DNA of 64,000 bases from Rhodobacteraceae bacterium NBU2976 (GTDB lineage Bacteria; Pseudomonadota; Alphaproteobacteria; Rhodobacterales; Rhodobacteraceae). The DNA lies in contig JALPRQ010000001.1 of the NCBI GenBank assembly GCA_023630215.1, positions 1 to 64,000 of the forward strand. The letters are read 5' to 3'. Below, in pieces: positions 37,256 through 45,921 of the stretch. A program made the position numbers and the translations under genes. The notes under the pieces are model-generated. The model ran no database searches. It was given only the letters and a program-made list of their open reading frames with translations, and was not told the DNA's origin. Numbering within the stretch: the first letter of the stretch is position 1; every line of letters begins with the position of its first letter.

Positions 37256-37844
37256 TCGCAGAACCCTGCTGGGTGGCACAATCGCAGCCATAGGTATGAC
37301 GTTGGTGCCCGCCCGATTGCTGGCGCTGACCGAATCCCAGTCGGTAAGCCTTATTCAACGTGTGACTTCGGATATTCAGGGCATCATCAATTCCGGTCAG
37401 TCTGAGAGCGCGATGTTGACCCAGTTCGAAGGTATCTTCCGCAACTATGCTGATGTGCCCCGGATTGCAGGAACCTGTCTGGGGGCGGCATGGCGCAGTG
37501 CATCAAATGCACAAAAATCCAGCTATGTCGCGGCCTTTCAGCATTATATTTCCTATAAATACGGACGTCAGTTCCGCAGCTTTGCGGGCGCAAAGATCGA
37601 CGTGGTTCGCAGCCGCGATTCGGGCGACCGCGGGGTTCTGGTCGAGACAATGGTCGACACGCGAAACTCGGCCCCTTTCGTTGTCGAGTGGCACGTGATC
37701 GATACCAATGCCGGTCCGAAATTCTTTAATCTGATCATCGAGGGAATATCCCTGATCGCGTCAGAGCGAGAGGAAATCGGGGCAATGCTGGCGGCGTCGC
37801 GTGGGGATATCAACCAATTGAACGCCCGACTTCTGGCCACCTGA
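37239..37844 (+). CDS. mlaC: MlaC/Ttg2D family phospholipid-binding periplasmic protein
   Basis: A 201-residue protein of the MlaC family, which ferries phospholipids between MlaA and the inner-membrane MlaFEDB complex. It has a twin-arginine-like signal (NINRRTLLGGTIAAIG) and family stretches FRNYADVPRIAGTCLG, WRSASNAQKSSYVAAFQHYIS and PKFFNLIIEGISLIASEREE. It overlaps mlaA by 17 bases, so the two are cotranslated. The stop at 37844 is followed by a non-coding stretch with two palindromes. Confidence 0.92.
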   Translation: MRSNINRRTLLGGTIAAIGMTLVPARLLALTESQSVSLIQRVTSDIQGIINSGQSESAMLTQFEGIFRNYADVPRIAGTCLGAAWRSASNAQKSSYVAAFQHYISYKYGRQFRSFAGAKIDVVRSRDSGDRGVLVETMVDTRNSAPFVVEWHVIDTNAGPKFFNLIIEGISLIASEREEIGAMLAASRGDINQLNARLLAT

Positions 37845-37896
37845 CCCATAGTGACGGGCGCGACCTGAAGGGCAAAACCAACCCTGCGAAATGACG

Positions 37897-37914
37897 AATT
37901 GCCACGTGGCAATT
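37897..37914. repeat. Perfect 18-base palindrome, copy 1
   Basis: AATTGCCACGTGGCAATT is its own reverse complement. It lies 53 bases after the mlaC stop, in the non-coding space between convergent genes. A near-identical copy lies 86 bases to the right, centre to centre. Function unknown; a binding site for a dimeric regulator or a processed RNA are the obvious options. Confidence 0.7.
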
Positions 37915-37983
37915 GGGGAGATTCCCGACATCACCAGTGGGGGGAATTCGCTCTAAGATATTGTATTATAAGAAATACATGCG

Positions 37984-38000
37984 ATTGCCACATGGCAATT
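37984..38000. repeat. Near-perfect palindrome, copy 2
   Basis: ATTGCCACATGGCAATT repeats the core of the palindrome at 37897-37914 with one central change (CACGTG to CACATG). The 69 bases between the copies are AT-rich in their second half (TATTGTATTATAAG). No gene starts clearly in this interval, and the nearest gene on the right ends at 38041 on the opposite strand. Confidence 0.65.
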
Positions 38001-38040
38001 CAGGGCGAAATCAGATTGTCTCTCAAGGATTGCCCGATGA

Positions 38041-38319
38041 CTAGGGTCGCCAATCTTCGGGGAAGTTGTAATAGGCGACAACGCAGGCGGCTGGTCGTGG
38101 CAGGCTGGGATATTCATCCTTGGCCATATCCCGTCCCAAATCCCCGTTCGTCAGTGATAGGGCCAACCCGCCCAGCGCAGACCCTGCCGTTGCGGCATCG
38201 GTATTCAGGCGAACAAATTTCTTTTCCAGCGCCTGACAACTGTTGCCCGTCTCCTCGTAAATCTGCGGAAAAAAGTAGGCGGCAACGATAATGACGATCA
38301 GTCCGAGCAGATATTTCAT
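38041..38319 (-). CDS. Small protein of unknown function with N-terminal hydrophobic segment
   Basis: A 92-residue protein. Residues 3-20 (YLLGLIVIIVAAYFFPQI) form a signal peptide or membrane anchor; the rest is polar, with two cysteines (NSCQAL and AACVVAYY). It overlaps the stop of hemH by 4 bases, so it is cotranslated with ferrochelatase. I do not know a family for it. Two cysteines in a probably exported domain could form a disulfide. Confidence 0.7.
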   Translation of the reverse strand: MKYLLGLIVIIVAAYFFPQIYEETGNSCQALEKKFVRLNTDAATAGSALGGLALSLTNGDLGRDMAKDEYPSLPRPAACVVAYYNFPEDWRP

Positions 38320-39350
38320 ATCCAGCCTTTCAGTTCATTGCGGATAATCCCGGTCAACGCCGTGATATGGTCATCGCGGTCATTGAGGCAGGGGATGTAG
38401 GTGAATGTCTCGCCCCCCGCATGTTCGAAACTCTCGCGGATTTCTTCGTTAATCTCTTCCAGCGTTTCCAGACAGTCGGCGGAAAAGGCGGGCGCGATCA
38501 CGGCGATGTTTTTCTTACCTCGCTGGGCCAATTCGGCGACGTGATCGACGGTGGCGGGGCCCACCCATTCCTCTGGTCCGAATTTTGACTGGAAGGTTGT
38601 GATCAGGTGATCTGACCCCCAACCCAGCCGCTCGGTCAGCAGTCGCGTGGTTTTCTGACACTGGCAATGATAGGGATCACCATCCATCAGGTAGCGCAGC
38701 GGGACGCCGTGATAGGAACAGACAAGGTGATCAGGCTTCTGATCCATGCTGTCATAGGCTTCACGCACCGAATTTGCCAACGCATCCAGATAAGCGTCAT
38801 CTTCGAAGTAATGCGGCACGGTTCGGATCGCCGGTTGCCAGTTCATTTTCATCAGCGTTCGGAACGCGTGGTCATTCGCGGTCGCCGTCGTGGGCGCGGC
38901 ATATTGCGGGTAAAGCGGAAAGAACAGGATGCGGTCGCAGCCCTGATCCTTCAGCCGCCGGATCGCGGCATCGGTCGACGGATTGCCGTAGCGCATACAG
39001 AAATCGACCACAATCTGATCACCAAGGTCTGCGAGCGCCGCACGGATTTTGTCCGTCTGGTTGCGGGTGATGGTCAGCAGGGGACCTTCGTCCAGCTCTT
39101 CGTTCCAGATGGATTTGTAGGCGGCACCCGATTTGTTCGGCCGCACGGTCAGGATAATCCCCTGAAGGATTGGCTGCCATTTCCAGGCCGGGTAGTCGAT
39201 GACCCGCCTGTCCGACAGGAATTCGTTCAGATAACGGCGCATAGATTTGTAATCGGTCCCATCAGGCGTGCCCAGATTGGCAATCAGAACACCGATCTTG
39301 CGGGGTTTTACGGTTGGGTGGTCGGCTGGTCGATGGCCGGTATCGGTCAT
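38316..39350 (-). CDS. hemH: Ferrochelatase
   Basis: Inserts ferrous iron into protoporphyrin IX, the last step of haem synthesis. 344 residues. Family start GVLIANLGTPDGTDYKSMRRYLNEFLSDRRV, catalytic His in LVCSYHGVPLRYL, and catalytic Glu region FSADCLETLEEINEE. It has the C-terminal segment typical of bacterial enzymes. It lies 15 bases downstream of the glycerophosphodiesterase gene in the opposite reading order on the same strand, and is coupled to the small hydrophobic protein gene. Confidence 0.97.
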   Translation of the reverse strand: MTDTGHRPADHPTVKPRKIGVLIANLGTPDGTDYKSMRRYLNEFLSDRRVIDYPAWKWQPILQGIILTVRPNKSGAAYKSIWNEELDEGPLLTITRNQTDKIRAALADLGDQIVVDFCMRYGNPSTDAAIRRLKDQGCDRILFFPLYPQYAAPTTATANDHAFRTLMKMNWQPAIRTVPHYFEDDAYLDALANSVREAYDSMDQKPDHLVCSYHGVPLRYLMDGDPYHCQCQKTTRLLTERLGWGSDHLITTFQSKFGPEEWVGPATVDHVAELAQRGKKNIAVIAPAFSADCLETLEEINEEIRESFEHAGGETFTYIPCLNDRDDHITALTGIIRNELKGWI

Positions 39351-39365
39351 ATTTCCTCGCTGGCA

Positions 39366-40130
39366 TTAGGCGCTTGCGTCGGGGTTATAGCCTTCGAACG
39401 TCACGTTGTCCGCAAGTTTTCGGGCGATACCCTCGTCCTCGGCGCTTTTTATCGTCCAGCATAATACGTGGCCACCCTGCGCGCGGATGTTTTTTACAGG
39501 ATCACTGTCAAGGCTGTGCCAGTCATGCGAGATAAAGGCAGCACCTGCCGCGGCAAAATCCGGGATTGCGGTCAGTTCAACCTTCCGGGCCTGCGGGATC
39601 AAGTGATCGCCGGTCGTGTAATCCTCGGTCGTAAGGCCGCGGGTAATGTCGGGCGACTGACGGCGCAATTCGATGACTGTGTGAGGGTTGAAGGACATCA
39701 ACGCCACCTCGCCATGATAATCTGACAGAAGCTCCGCCACGCGGCGTTCCAGACGCCCGATATTGGGGCCAAGTGCGCCGTCCTGATCCTTAAGCTCGAC
39801 CAGCAATGGGACGCGGCCTTTCACACGGGTCAGAATTTCGGCAAATGTCGGGATGTATTCATCACTACCGCTAAGCGTCATCTTGGAAAGGTCGGCGGCG
39901 TCAAACATTTGCACCGCGCCAACCTGTCCGGTCAGACGTTTCAAGGCATAGTCATGAAAGACCATCGCCTCGCCATCCTTGGACAATTGCAGGTCCAACT
40001 CGATCCCGAACCCATGGGCAATTGCGGCATCAAACGCCGCGCGGGAGTTTTCGATAATCCCCGCGCCTGCATCATGATAGCCCCGATGCGCAATTGGACG
40101 GCTTAGAAAGTCATGTGGCAGGTCAGGCAA
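39366..40130 (-). CDS. Glycerophosphodiester phosphodiesterase family protein
   Basis: Hydrolyses glycerophosphodiesters to glycerol-3-phosphate and an alcohol. About 254 residues. Metal and catalytic motifs are RPIAHRGYHDAG, IIENSRAAFDAAIAHGFGIELDLQLSKDG and MVFHD. No signal peptide is present, so it is probably cytoplasmic. The frame opens at 40220, but that part overlaps ridA; the TTG at 40130, overlapping the ridA stop by 8 bases, gives the expected N terminus PDLPHDFLSRPIAHRG. It is followed by hemH 15 bases later. Confidence 0.9.
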   Translation of the reverse strand: MPDLPHDFLSRPIAHRGYHDAGAGIIENSRAAFDAAIAHGFGIELDLQLSKDGEAMVFHDYALKRLTGQVGAVQMFDAADLSKMTLSGSDEYIPTFAEILTRVKGRVPLLVELKDQDGALGPNIGRLERRVAELLSDYHGEVALMSFNPHTVIELRRQSPDITRGLTTEDYTTGDHLIPQARKVELTAIPDFAAAGAAFISHDWHSLDSDPVKNIRAQGGHVLCWTIKSAEDEGIARKLADNVTFEGYNPDASA

Positions 40131-40587
40131 TTTCGAATATGCCCTCGACCTCGACCGCGACACCCAGTGGCAAGGACGAACAGCCCACCGCCGCGCGGGC
40201 ATGTTTACCCTTGTCACCAAAGACAGCGACCATCAGGTCAGACGCGCCATTGACCACTTTTGGATGATCGGTGAAATCCAGCGTCGAATTCACAAACCCG
40301 TTCAGCTTCACCACCCGATTCAGCTTATTCAGGTCACCACCGCAGGCGCTATGCAATTGCGTGATAAGGTTGATCGCACATTGCCGGGCGGCTTTTTGAC
40401 CTTCTTCGACCGACATATCCTCTCCCAGCTTCCCCTTGATCATCCCGTCGGGACCCATGGAAATCTGTCCAGAAATGTAAACGAGGTTCCCTGTTCGGAC
40501 ATAAGGCACATAATTCGCCGCCGGCGCGGGGGCGTCCGGCAAGGTGATGCCAAGGTCGGCGAGGGTTTGTTCATAGGTCGTGGACAT
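40123..40587 (-). CDS. ridA: RidA family reactive enamine/imine deaminase
   Basis: A 154-residue YjgF/YER057c/UK114 family protein that clears reactive enamines and imines formed by PLP enzymes. Shows PYVRTGNLVYISGQISMGPDG, GFVNSTLDFTDHPKVVNGASDL and the arginine in HARAAVGCSSLPLGVAVEVE. This longer form with a leader of about 20 residues is the YjgH-like subtype. The ATG at 40587 follows AGGAGA; the frame to 40629 is dismissed. It is coupled to the GDPD gene. Confidence 0.92.
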   Translation of the reverse strand: MSTTYEQTLADLGITLPDAPAPAANYVPYVRTGNLVYISGQISMGPDGMIKGKLGEDMSVEEGQKAARQCAINLITQLHSACGGDLNKLNRVVKLNGFVNSTLDFTDHPKVVNGASDLMVAVFGDKGKHARAAVGCSSLPLGVAVEVEGIFEIA

Positions 40588-40709
40588 TGGACTTCTCCTG
40601 TTGATTGGGCGCACATGATCATTTTTCACTGGGGTAGGTCAATTTCAATAGTCGAAATTCATTTCAGCCGCTATGGAAGCGCGGACAGTCACCCTTCTGA
40701 AAGTAAATT

Positions 40710-41456
40710 ATGGACTACGTACTTATCCTTGTGGCCGCATTTTGCGCCGGTGTTCTGAATACCATTGCGGGTGGCGGCACGTTTATCACGTTCCCCGCAC
40801 TGGTTTTTATCGGCCTGCCCCCCGTGGTTGCCAACGCGACCAGTGCGGTCGCGGTGTTTCCTGGGTATCTGGCGGGAGCAGCCGGGTTTCGCGATGAACT
40901 GAGGCGGTTTGATCGGAAGCAATTGATCCGACTGATTGTCATTACCTTGATCGGCAGTTTGATCGGCTCGTTATTGTTGCTGGTGTCGTCAAATGATGTG
41001 TTCTCGGTCATCGTGCCGTTCCTTTTGCTGGCGGCAACACTCGCCTTCCTGTTCGGAGATCGCATTCGGGCGTGGGCAGCGTCCAAAAGCCGTTCGGTCA
41101 CGCCGTATGGGACGGTCGGACTATTGCTTGTCTGCATATACGGCGGCTATTTCAGCGGTGGTCTGGGGATCATCTTGTTGGCGCTGTTCGCGCTGTGGGG
41201 CATGACGAATATCCACGAGATGAACGGGCTGAAAACCGGCCTGTCCTTTGTCCTGACTGTCATATCGGTCATCGTGTTCGCGACCGGTGGCTTGGTTGAA
41301 TGGCACTATTCCCTGATCATGATGATCGCCGCAACGCTGGGGGGTTACGCGGGTGCGCCCATATCACGTGCCCTGCCGCGCTCCACCGTTCGCATGATTA
41401 TCGCTGGCGTTGGGTTCATCATGAGCGCCATATTCTTCTGGCGTTTGATTATGTGA
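40710..41456 (+). CDS. TSUP / TauE-SafE family permease
   Basis: A 248-residue membrane protein with about seven to eight helices. The N-terminal repeat has GVLNTIAGGGTFITFPALVFIGLPPVVANATS, the family signature, and the second repeat is at GGYFSGGLGIILLALFALWGMTNIHEMNGLKTG. Family members export sulfite, sulfoacetate or other organic sulfonates or take them up; no substrate is assignable here. The stop overlaps a possible GTG of a 43-residue frame. It is divergent from ridA. Confidence 0.92.
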   Translation: MDYVLILVAAFCAGVLNTIAGGGTFITFPALVFIGLPPVVANATSAVAVFPGYLAGAAGFRDELRRFDRKQLIRLIVITLIGSLIGSLLLLVSSNDVFSVIVPFLLLAATLAFLFGDRIRAWAASKSRSVTPYGTVGLLLVCIYGGYFSGGLGIILLALFALWGMTNIHEMNGLKTGLSFVLTVISVIVFATGGLVEWHYSLIMMIAATLGGYAGAPISRALPRSTVRMIIAGVGFIMSAIFFWRLIM

Positions 41457-41584
41457 GGCGCTGCGATGGGGACGCGTTACTGTTCGGACTGATCGTCGGG
41501 ATTGGGTATTTGATCACGACGGTGATGATGTCCATTATCAATCCGGTTACGTATTTCCTGCTCGGCCATGTCTGGCGAGCCTGA
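41453..41584 (+). CDS. Candidate small hydrophobic protein coupled to the TSUP permease
   Basis: A frame of 43 residues starting with GTG at 41453-41455, which overlaps the TSUP stop codon (GTGA). It reads VRRCDGDALLFGLIVGIGYL, then ITTVMMSIINPVTYFLLGHV, ending WRA, so it is one membrane helix of about 30 hydrophobic residues with a positively charged start. The composition looks protein-like, not random. There is no good ribosome binding site, so translation would depend on coupling. I do not recognise it. It could also be an untranslated coincidence. Confidence 0.4.
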   Translation: MRRCDGDALLFGLIVGIGYLITTVMMSIINPVTYFLLGHVWRA

Positions 41585-41617
41585 TCTTGGTCAATATTCC
41601 GTAAACTGTCATCGAGG

Positions 41618-41971
41618 TCAGGCTTGACGGAGAATCTTCTCCATCGGCCTACCCTTCGCCAGCTCGTCCACCAGTTTGTCGAGGTAGCGGATTTCCCGCA
41701 TCGTGTCTTCTTCGATCTCCTCGATCCTCACGCCGCAAATTACGCCTTTGATTTCGACGCGGTTAGGGTTCATGGCCGGAGCTTTGGCAAAGAAACTTTC
41801 AAAATCGGTTTTATCTTCCAGCACCGCCGCCAGCCCGTTGGCGTCATAGCCGGTCAGCCATTCGATGATCTGATCCAGCTCGGCTTTTGTCCGCCCCTTT
41901 CGTTCGGCCTTGTTGATATAGGCCGGGTAAACGGACGCAAAGGCCATGGTGTAGATGCGATGTTTTTTCAT
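41618..41971 (-). CDS. DUF2200 domain protein
   Basis: A 117-residue protein of the DUF2200 family, with no known function. It reads [39 protein letters not shown] and [29 protein letters not shown]. The protein is cytoplasmic, with a single cysteine in GVICGVRIE. It lies downstream of ccrM on the same strand, but a terminator stands between them, so it is probably transcribed on its own. Confidence 0.88.
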   Translation of the reverse strand: MKKHRIYTMAFASVYPAYINKAERKGRTKAELDQIIEWLTGYDANGLAAVLEDKTDFESFFAKAPAMNPNRVEIKGVICGVRIEEIEEDTMREIRYLDKLVDELAKGRPMEKILRQA

Positions 41972-42020
41972 GTGTTCCTCTGCCAGAACTGTAGCAGGAC
42001 CTTTTCACCGCGCAATGGTC

Positions 42021-42051
42021 AAAAAAAACCCCCGCCACAAGGGACGGGGGG
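42021..42051 (-). terminator. Rho-independent terminator after ccrM
   Basis: Read on the minus strand, CCCCCG-T-CC, loop CTTGT, GG-CGGGGG form an 8-base-pair stem with one bulged T, followed by eight T residues (the A-run at 42021-42028 on the plus strand). It is about 40 bases beyond the ccrM stop and ends that transcript. Confidence 0.85.
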
Positions 42052-42092
42052 TACGAGGAGTGGATGCCCTCGCGGGCACCCGGCGGTAGGGT

Positions 42093-43292
<1,200 letters not shown>

Positions 43293-43901
43293 TTAATTTT
43301 CTTCACACAATATCTTGTGGATCGGTTTGAAGGAGACTCTATGATGTGGGGTCACACCAAGGCGTTTGAGGGCATCAGAATGGGCTTTGACGCCGTAACC
43401 GGCGTTCCTTTCCCACCCGTAGCCCGGAAACTGTTGCGATAATGCCACCATGATTTGGTCGCGTGTCACCTTGGCGATGATAGAGGCGGCGGCAATCGAC
43501 AGGGACCGCCCGTCACCCTTTACAATTGCTTCTGCCGGGCAGGGCAGGTCGGACGGGATGCGGTTGCCGTCGATCAAGGCGTGGGTTGGTGTAGTCGGCA
43601 GGTCCGCCACAGCTCGTCGCATCGCCAGATAGGTTGCCTGAAGGATGTTGAGCGCGTCAATTTCCGCCACCTCGGCAATTCCGACGCCGACATGCGCACT
43701 TGCTTTGATTTCCTCAAACAGGGCACCGCGCTTCGCTTTGCTGAGCTTCTTGGAATCGTTCAGCCCAACGGGAACATGCGCCGGGTCGAGGATCACTGCC
43801 CCCGCGACCACTGGACCGGCCCACGGTCCGCGCCCAGCCTCGTCCACCCCGCATATCACGCCGGAATGTCGGCTTTCGAATGTGAAATCCGGACCGCTCA
43901 C
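43293..43901 (-). CDS. rnhB: Ribonuclease HII
   Basis: Removes ribonucleotides and RNA from RNA-DNA hybrids. 202 residues with the family motifs GVDEAGRGPWAGPVVAGAVIL (first Asp and Glu), LNDSKKLSKAKR, ALIDGNRIP (Asp), IVKGDGRSLSIAAASIIAKVTRD, and the C-terminal YGWERNAGYGVKAH. It overlaps the upstream AraC-type regulator gene by 4 bases and lies 90 bases upstream of ccrM on the same strand. Confidence 0.96.
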   Translation of the reverse strand: MSGPDFTFESRHSGVICGVDEAGRGPWAGPVVAGAVILDPAHVPVGLNDSKKLSKAKRGALFEEIKASAHVGVGIAEVAEIDALNILQATYLAMRRAVADLPTTPTHALIDGNRIPSDLPCPAEAIVKGDGRSLSIAAASIIAKVTRDQIMVALSQQFPGYGWERNAGYGVKAHSDALKRLGVTPHHRVSFKPIHKILCEEN

Positions 43902-44917
43902 GCCGATGCTTTGCGGAATTCTGCGGGCGTTTGACCCGTCCAGCGGCGGAAGGCGCGCACAAATGACGAGGCTTCGGAGAAGCCGACCAGATAGGCGGTT
44001 TCGTTCACCGAGACCTTGCGCGCATTCAGATAGTCCGTCGCCATCCGCAGACGCAGATCATCCACGACGTTGGCGAAGGTGACCCCTTCGTCCTTTAGGC
44101 GGCGGTAAAGCGTCTGGCGGCTCATCCCCAGGGCCTCGGCCACGCTATCGGCCGACAAATCTCCGGTGTGAAGCAGCGGCAATAGCAGGCTTTCGATACG
44201 GGCGCGGATGCTGTCCTCTGCCTCCAGCTCGGCCAGCAGCGCGTCGGCCTTTTCCGTGAAAATCCCGAAGACATAGCTTTGATCGACATCCCACTCGGTG
44301 GTTAACCAAACCGGGTCCATCTGTAACGCATTGCGCGGGGCGTCAAAGGTAACGCCACACTGCAGGATTTCCTTATACCTGTCGGCGTGCGCCGGGGCTG
44401 GATGCGAGACCTCGATCGCAAGCGCAAAGGGGCGATCCGGGAAGTGACGGCGAAATTCACCGATGAAGCGGGCAAAGGCGACCTCGGTCAGTTCATAGAA
44501 ACTGTTGGGATCGGGTCGGTTGTCGACAATCCAGATGTCGGTTCCGTCGGGAACGACGCTGAACCTTTCGCCTGTTTCCATCACGTCAACTTCGATCATC
44601 AGGCGGGCATAGCGGTTCAGCTGCATCATCGAGTCCGCCATAGAAGAGGAGGAATGAATGATCAGCCCCACGATGGAGATATCTTCAAGGCGCGTGTCGA
44701 TGGTGTAGACCATCGGCAGCGCCGGTTCCCCGGTTGCCAGTTTGCACGACCGGATGACTGTTTTGTAGGTATCCAGCGGGATACGCGCGTCCTGGTCGGC
44801 CAGATCCTCTTCCGTCAACCCAACCTGATCAAGAATGCTAACCCGATCAACCCCGCGCTTTTCGGAATAGTCCAGAAGGTTTCTGATAATACCCGCAGCG
44901 ACAGATTGTTTTTTCAC
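43898..44917 (-). CDS. AraC family transcriptional regulator
   Basis: A 339-residue regulator. The N-terminal 200 residues form an arabinose-operon-regulator-like N-terminal domain of the OruR/ArgR-type family (FDAPRNALQMDPVWL), and the C-terminal 100 residues hold the double helix-turn-helix (DSVAEALGMSRQTLYRRLKDEG; LVGFSEASSFVRAFRRWTGQTP). The frame opens at a GTG at 44959, but a GTG at 44917 follows TAGGA and seems the better start. It is divergent from the DUF4386-type gene at 45072, its likely target, and its end overlaps rnhB. The effector is unknown. Confidence 0.88.
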   Translation of the reverse strand: MKKQSVAAGIIRNLLDYSEKRGVDRVSILDQVGLTEEDLADQDARIPLDTYKTVIRSCKLATGEPALPMVYTIDTRLEDISIVGLIIHSSSSMADSMMQLNRYARLMIEVDVMETGERFSVVPDGTDIWIVDNRPDPNSFYELTEVAFARFIGEFRRHFPDRPFALAIEVSHPAPAHADRYKEILQCGVTFDAPRNALQMDPVWLTTEWDVDQSYVFGIFTEKADALLAELEAEDSIRARIESLLLPLLHTGDLSADSVAEALGMSRQTLYRRLKDEGVTFANVVDDLRLRMATDYLNARKVSVNETAYLVGFSEASSFVRAFRRWTGQTPAEFRKASA

Positions 44918-45071
44918 TATTCCTACCCCGTTTCCGGTCGGTTTTGCGGTATTTGGCACAATCGGTCAACGCAAAGTTACATGCGGTCATATGGGCAAAG
45001 TCCTGATAGGGTTAGGAGAGCGCATCACATAACGGGCCGCTTAAATGGTCTTCGATTAAAGGAAAAACGAA

Positions 45072-45725
45072 ATGTCACTACAAAAATGGGGCGGAGTATC
45101 CGCCATAATCGCAGGTCTAACTTACGTCTTTGGTTTCGCTGTCATGTTGGCGGTGCTGGTGCCAAATGGTTACGTGCTGGAAGGGTTCGACCCGGCGGCC
45201 ATGACAGCCTTCACCGTTGAAAACTCGGTCATGTTGCGCGTCTGGAATCTGGTGATCTTTGTTGTCAACGCCATCTTCCTCGTGGTGCTTGCCGTTGCCT
45301 TGGCCGAGCGTCTGTCGGCTGCGACCCCAGCCCTGGCGCAGGTTTCCAAGATGTTTGGTGTTCTGTGGGCAACGCTGGTGCTTGGTGCCGGGATGCTGGC
45401 GAATGTTGGGATCACCGCGGTGCTGACCATGTATGCGAACGACCCTGTCGAGGCTGAACGTCTGTGGGTGGTCCTGTCCACTGTCGAAAACGGTATTGGT
45501 GGCGGCAATGAAATTGCCGGCGGCGTCTGGGCGCTGCTGCTGGGGTTAGCGATGTTGCACGGTGCGTCCATGCCAAAATCCTTGGCCGTGTTCAGCCTGA
45601 TCATTGGTGTTGCCGGTCTGTCAACGATCTTCCCGTTCATCGGTGACATAGGCGGGTCGGTCTTTGGACTTGGCTTTATTGCTTGGTTCTTCTGGACTGG
45701 CATTATATTGCTGCGAAAAACCTGA
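45072..45725 (+). CDS. DUF4386-type integral membrane protein
   Basis: A 217-residue protein with six hydrophobic segments (residues about 8-30, 56-78, 97-118, 148-160, 167-188, 190-212) that fits the DUF4386 family of unknown function. The ATG at 45072 follows AAAGGAAAAACGAA. It is divergent from an AraC-type regulator, which probably controls it, and convergent with ccoS, with a stable hairpin between them. Confidence 0.75.
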   Translation: MSLQKWGGVSAIIAGLTYVFGFAVMLAVLVPNGYVLEGFDPAAMTAFTVENSVMLRVWNLVIFVVNAIFLVVLAVALAERLSAATPALAQVSKMFGVLWATLVLGAGMLANVGITAVLTMYANDPVEAERLWVVLSTVENGIGGGNEIAGGVWALLLGLAMLHGASMPKSLAVFSLIIGVAGLSTIFPFIGDIGGSVFGLGFIAWFFWTGIILLRKT

Positions 45726-45737
45726 TCGCAACACTTC

Positions 45738-45763
45738 AACGGGTCTGGTTCGCCGGACCCGTT
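45738..45763. terminator. UUCG-capped hairpin between convergent genes
   Basis: AACGGGTCTGG, loop TTCG, CCGGACCCGTT form an 11-base-pair stem with a single T-G wobble and a very stable tetraloop. On the plus strand it is followed by TTTAC. It lies between the DUF4386-type gene and the convergent ccoS stop, so it probably terminates from at least one side. Confidence 0.75.
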
Positions 45764-45921
45764 TACTCGTCAGGTTCGTCGTCAAACCGATCCGACAGAA
45801 TGCGGTTTGCATGCCCCTCTGGGTCGTCATACTGGTTGGATTTCACCGTCCAGAAAAACGCGACAAGCCCCAAAAGGCCCAGCCCCAGCGATACCGGTAT
45901 CAGATAGACCAAAACATTCAT
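45763..45921 (-). CDS. ccoS: cbb3-type cytochrome oxidase assembly protein CcoS
   Basis: A 52-residue protein with one membrane helix: MNVLVYLIPVSLGLGLLGLV, then AFFWTVKSNQYDDPEGHANR and an acidic C terminus ILSDRFDDEPDE. The helix followed by WxxxxxQYDDPEGxAxRIL is the CcoS signature. It is needed for maturation of the cbb3 oxidase and acts with the CcoI copper pump. The start ATG overlaps the stop of ccoI by 4 bases (ATGA), so it is the last gene of ccoGHIS. Confidence 0.92.
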   Translation of the reverse strand: MNVLVYLIPVSLGLGLLGLVAFFWTVKSNQYDDPEGHANRILSDRFDDEPDE

